6,636 nt of DNA from an uncultured Planctomycetaceae bacterium (GTDB taxonomy: Bacteria; Planctomycetota; Planctomycetia; Pirellulales; Lacipirellulaceae): assembly GCA_937860165.1 (NCBI GenBank), contig CALMBE010000266.1, forward strand, positions 1-6,636, written 5' to 3'. Both the position numbers and the translations under genes were made by a program. Below, piece by piece: positions 4,955 to 6,636 of this stretch. The notes under the pieces are model-generated. The model was not told the origin of the DNA. It ran no database searches and saw nothing but the letters and a program-made list of their open reading frames with translations. How positions within the stretch are numbered: the stretch's first letter is position 1; each line of letters starts with the position of its first letter.

Positions 4955-5650
4955 ATGGTCACCATCCTATTTGATATCGATGGCACGCTAATCGACACGG
5001 GTGGGGCGGGACGGCTGGCTTTTGCCGAAACTTTTCGAGAGTTATTTGGCGTCGACGAAATCGCGAGCAATGTCTCTTTTGCCGGACGCAGCGATCGCGC
5101 GATTGCCGCCGAATTGATGCAGGTCCACGGCATCGACCCCAATTCTGATAATTGGAATTCTTTTGCGGAGAGTTTTATACCCCGGCTACACCGCCTACTT
5201 CCCGAGTGTCCGGGTGAAGTTCTACCGGGTGTCGTGCCGCTGTTAGACGAATTGGATAAACGGGCCCATGTGGCCTTGGGATTATTAACAGGAAACCTCA
5301 TTGCCGGTGCCCACGCGAAACTCACGCACTATCGCCTCTGCGATCGATTCCATTTCGGAGGCTATGGCGACGATTGGACCGATCGGAGCGATATCGCCAA
5401 GTCAGCCCAGTTGGCCGCCCGCACTTATTTGGCGAGTAGGGGGGGGCAGGGGACAAATGGAGACGAAACAACAATTGTGATCGGCGACACCCCTGCCGAT
5501 GTCCGCTGCGCTCGAGCGATCAACGCCTATGCGGTAGCGGTAGCCACCGGTGGGGCGACACGCTCGGAACTTGCCGAGTCGCGGCCCGATTTACTGCTCG
5601 ATGAACTGACGGATTCGACACGATTGCTGGAATACATCGCGGCTTGTTAG
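4955..5650 (+). CDS. HAD-superfamily hydrolase, phosphoglycolate phosphatase-like
   Basis: This 231-residue cytoplasmic phosphatase has the HAD motifs in order. Motif I is FDIDGTLIDT, with the nucleophile D7 and acid/base D9. A helical cap follows (about 15-85). Motif II is LLTGN with T112. The basic residue of motif III is probably R144 in DRSDIAK, or K149. Motif IV is VIGDTPADV with D178 and D182 binding Mg2+. The cap position and GDTPADVRCA resemble subfamily I phosphoglycolate phosphatases, but substrate cannot be read from sequence. The start has only a weak GGA about seven bases upstream; the hydrophobic strand VTILF right after the Met fits the family N-terminus. It lies 139 bases after the GGQ gene on the same strand; that gap contains GTAACGG/CCGTTAC arms and a GGCGATCGCC palindrome, so separate transcription is possible. 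A G8 run sits between motifs III and IV. Confidence 0.9.
   Translation: MVTILFDIDGTLIDTGGAGRLAFAETFRELFGVDEIASNVSFAGRSDRAIAAELMQVHGIDPNSDNWNSFAESFIPRLHRLLPECPGEVLPGVVPLLDELDKRAHVALGLLTGNLIAGAHAKLTHYRLCDRFHFGGYGDDWTDRSDIAKSAQLAARTYLASRGGQGTNGDETTIVIGDTPADVRCARAINAYAVAVATGGATRSELAESRPDLLLDELTDSTRLLEYIAAC
5439..5446 (+). repeat. G8 homopolymer inside the HAD gene
   Basis: Eight consecutive G, encoding the Arg-Gly-Gly of SRGGQG at residues about 161-164, lie between motif III and motif IV. A one-base slip would shift the frame before GDTPADV and destroy the Mg2+ site. The run sits in a poorly conserved, Gly/Thr/Asn-rich loop where insertions are tolerated, so it may just be neutral. Confidence 0.9.
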
Positions 5651-5691
5651 TTCTGCTATTCTGAGTTGAAGTGAGATAACTGTAAGCAAGC

Positions 5692-5718
5692 CACGGAAAT
5701 TCACGGATTGAACACGGA
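5692..5718. repeat. three spaced CACGGA repeats
   Basis: CACGGA occurs at 5692-5697, 5702-5707 and 5713-5718, with periods of 10 and 11 bases, close to one helical turn. It resembles degenerate intergenic tandem repeats of CACGGAT type that I have seen in environmental bacterial genomes. A protein-binding array is possible but unsupported. Confidence 0.5.
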
Positions 5719-5783
5719 TGAATGGGAGTCCTGCCTTGCAGAGTTGAAAACATCGAACAAGTCGTTAGTCAAAGCGTTATTTT

Positions 5784-5878
5784 GGGGTGCCATGCTCACG
5801 CAGGTACTCCGGCGTGGGCATGGTGAATCGTCGAACAAGCATGGCCACAGCAGAGTACTACCGTGGCCAGGGCACCCT
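5784..5878. repeat. three-way-junction palindromic element
   Basis: The outer arms GGGTGCC (5785-5791) and GGCACCC (5871-5877) are perfect complements. Inside are two hairpins. Hairpin A is CATGCTCACGC (5791-5801) with GCGTGGGCATG (5812-5822), 11 pairs including one G-T. Hairpin B is TGGCCAC (5842-5848) with GTGGCCA (5863-5869). A short unpaired linker (about 5823-5840) joins them. The whole folds as a Y-shaped element in DNA or RNA, a layout typical of dispersed intergenic palindromic repeats. Confidence 0.75.
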
Positions 5879-5896
5879 CATTTATCGGTTTGACTA

Positions 5897-5919
5897 GGCA
5901 CTAGTGCCATTGCAATGGC
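5897..5919. repeat. two overlapping perfect palindromes
   Basis: GGCACTAGTGCC (5897-5908) and GCCATTGCAATGGC (5906-5919) are each perfectly self-complementary and share GCC. TGGCC at 5916-5920 also pairs with GGCCA at 5945-5949, so the repeat structure may continue to about 5949. It lies 19 bases after the Y-shaped element and probably belongs to the same repeat cluster. Confidence 0.75.
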
Positions 5920-5988
5920 CGTGTTCAATCCATGCCTTGTCCGTGGCCAAATCAATTTAACTTAGCTAATTTGCTGTCAGACACATGA

Positions 5989-6003
5989 AAGGCTGGAAGC
6001 CTT
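5989..6003 (+). promoter_or_regulatory. hairpin over the ribosome binding site and start of the membrane protein gene
   Basis: AAGGCT (5989-5994) pairs perfectly with AGCCTT (5998-6003) around a GGA loop. The left arm includes the only Shine-Dalgarno-like sequence (AAAGG, 5988-5992, nine bases before the start) and the right arm ends within the TTG start codon. If TTG 6002 is the true start, this small stem would hide both signals and lower initiation. The start is itself inferred, so the regulatory reading is tentative. Confidence 0.4.
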
Positions 6004-6636
6004 GAATTTCACGGACGCATCGAAAGTAACTGAGACTGATCCAGCAAACCGTCGTGACTGGGGACTCTTCCAGCGGCGAGGGTTGTTGCTGGTGGCGATC
6101 TCACCGATCGTCGCCAACCTGATTGGCAGCGTCTTTAATATCCTCTACAACCAGCAACAAATCTGGCCGATTCTCTCCGACTTGCAACGCAGTTGTTTCG
6201 ATCGGAGTTGGTTCTGGTTCAATGTGGTAGTGTATCCGGTCGCGGTGGCTAGTTGGGTCGTCCCGATCTTGCGATTGCGAAGAGTGCATTATGCCCTCAT
6301 CGATGGCAAGCAGATCGAACCGGCCGAGTTGCAGGATGCCCAGCGTCGCATGATCAATTTGCCCTGGTGGATTTTGCTTGTTTCGAGCGTGAGTTGGTTG
6401 AGTTGTGTGCCAATTTTCCCCGCCGTCCTGGCGACCGTGCCAGGCAAGCTTTCACTCGAAGTGGTATTTCATCTCGTGACTTCTTTTGTCACGGCGGCCT
6501 TGATTGCGATCACGCATAGTTTTTTTGCAGTCGAGTTGGTAAGCCAACATACCCTGTTCCCCGTGTTTTTTCGCAACAGCAACCCGGCATATGTTCCCGG
6601 CGCGATCCCGCTCAGTATCACCGCCCGGGGAATCAT
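6002..6636 (+). CDS. multi-pass membrane protein, N-terminal part (probable membrane-bound adenylate/guanylate cyclase)
   Basis: The frame is open from TTG 6002 through the window end, 211 visible codons. An in-frame stop at 5963-5965 and the absence of ATG or GTG before the first helix make TTG 6002 the best start. After a charged 25-residue N-terminus come four likely membrane helices: about 27-48 (RGLLLVAISPIVANLIGSVF), 71-91 (FWFNVVVYPVAVASWVVPIL), 122-143 (WWILLVSSVSWLSCVPIFPA) and 155-180 (VFHLVTSFVTAALIAITHSF). A cytoplasmic loop (RLRRVHYALIDGKQIEPAEL) and VINLPWW-like and THSFFAVELVSQ-like motifs stand out. This pattern resembles the sensor region of planctomycete and cyanobacterial class-III adenylate/guanylate cyclases, whose catalytic domain would follow outside the window. 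That identification is from memory; the membrane protein itself is secure. Confidence 0.65.
   Translation, partial: MNFTDASKVTETDPANRRDWGLFQRRGLLLVAISPIVANLIGSVFNILYNQQQIWPILSDLQRSCFDRSWFWFNVVVYPVAVASWVVPILRLRRVHYALIDGKQIEPAELQDAQRRMINLPWWILLVSSVSWLSCVPIFPAVLATVPGKLSLEVVFHLVTSFVTAALIAITHSFFAVELVSQHTLFPVFFRNSNPAYVPGAIPLSITARGI

Larger units (their letters stand above)
5651..6001. other. palindrome-rich intergenic region
   Basis: No gene is supported here; open frames such as 5708-5893 (+) are made of repeat sequence. From left to right it holds CTATTCTGAG and AAGCAAGCC words (5656-5665, 5684-5692) also found upstream of the Cys4 gene at 2533-2562, three spaced CACGGA copies, a multi-hairpin element and two overlapping palindromes. 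The promoter of the following membrane protein gene should be in its right third but was not identified. Confidence 0.6.

Noticed and set aside
4846..5325. 159-codon open frame (-) opposite the HAD gene
   Set aside because: It is a shadow of the strongly supported HAD frame, with low-complexity Ser/Arg/Pro content.

Overview
The window looks like a chromosomal segment of a planctomycete, probably of the Pirellulales type. Evidence: moderate GC; several proteins resembling families I associate with that phylum (short GGQ release-factor-like protein, stand-alone GerE helix-turn-helix protein ending KRKSGR..DGWN, small four-cysteine zinc-ribbon-like protein, LolA/LolB-like lipoprotein); loosely packed genes with poor Shine-Dalgarno signals; and long intergenic stretches full of inverted repeats. 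The assignment comes from recognition, not from a database search.

Layout. 1-1464 (+): end of a conserved protein of unknown function, coupled by an ATGA overlap to a probable envelope lipoprotein. 1546-2460 (-): a membrane-anchored thermonuclease-family protein preceded by a 101-residue Cys4 protein, probably co-transcribed and converging on the lipoprotein gene. 2461-3237: about 780 bases without a credible gene, holding an imperfect ~40-base inverted repeat. 3238-3522 (+): a stand-alone LuxR/GerE-type HTH protein. 3523-4018 (+): a compact unit that automatic calling would miss. It has a perfect 8+8 dyad (3719-3741), a near-consensus sigma-54 promoter (3820-3835), a foldable leader (3847-3890) and a 32-codon reading frame with a good ribosome binding site (3920-4018) encoding a one-helix membrane microprotein. 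4062-4250: a MITE-like segment whose inverted ends are each three tandem octamers. 4318-4815 (+): a GGQ release-factor-like protein. 4955-5650 (+): a HAD phosphatase with an internal G8 run. 5651-6001: palindrome-rich intergenic repeats. 6002-end (+): start of a multi-pass membrane protein whose N-terminal region resembles planctomycete membrane-bound adenylate/guanylate cyclases; the catalytic part lies beyond the window.

How the genes fit together. This is mostly a housekeeping/envelope neighbourhood rather than an obvious island: envelope lipoprotein, extracytoplasmic nuclease, ribosome rescue or release factor, phosphatase, membrane signalling protein. The best candidate for something undescribed is the sigma-54 promoter/dyad/leader/microprotein unit at 3719-4018. 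The second is the set of repeat families in the gaps.
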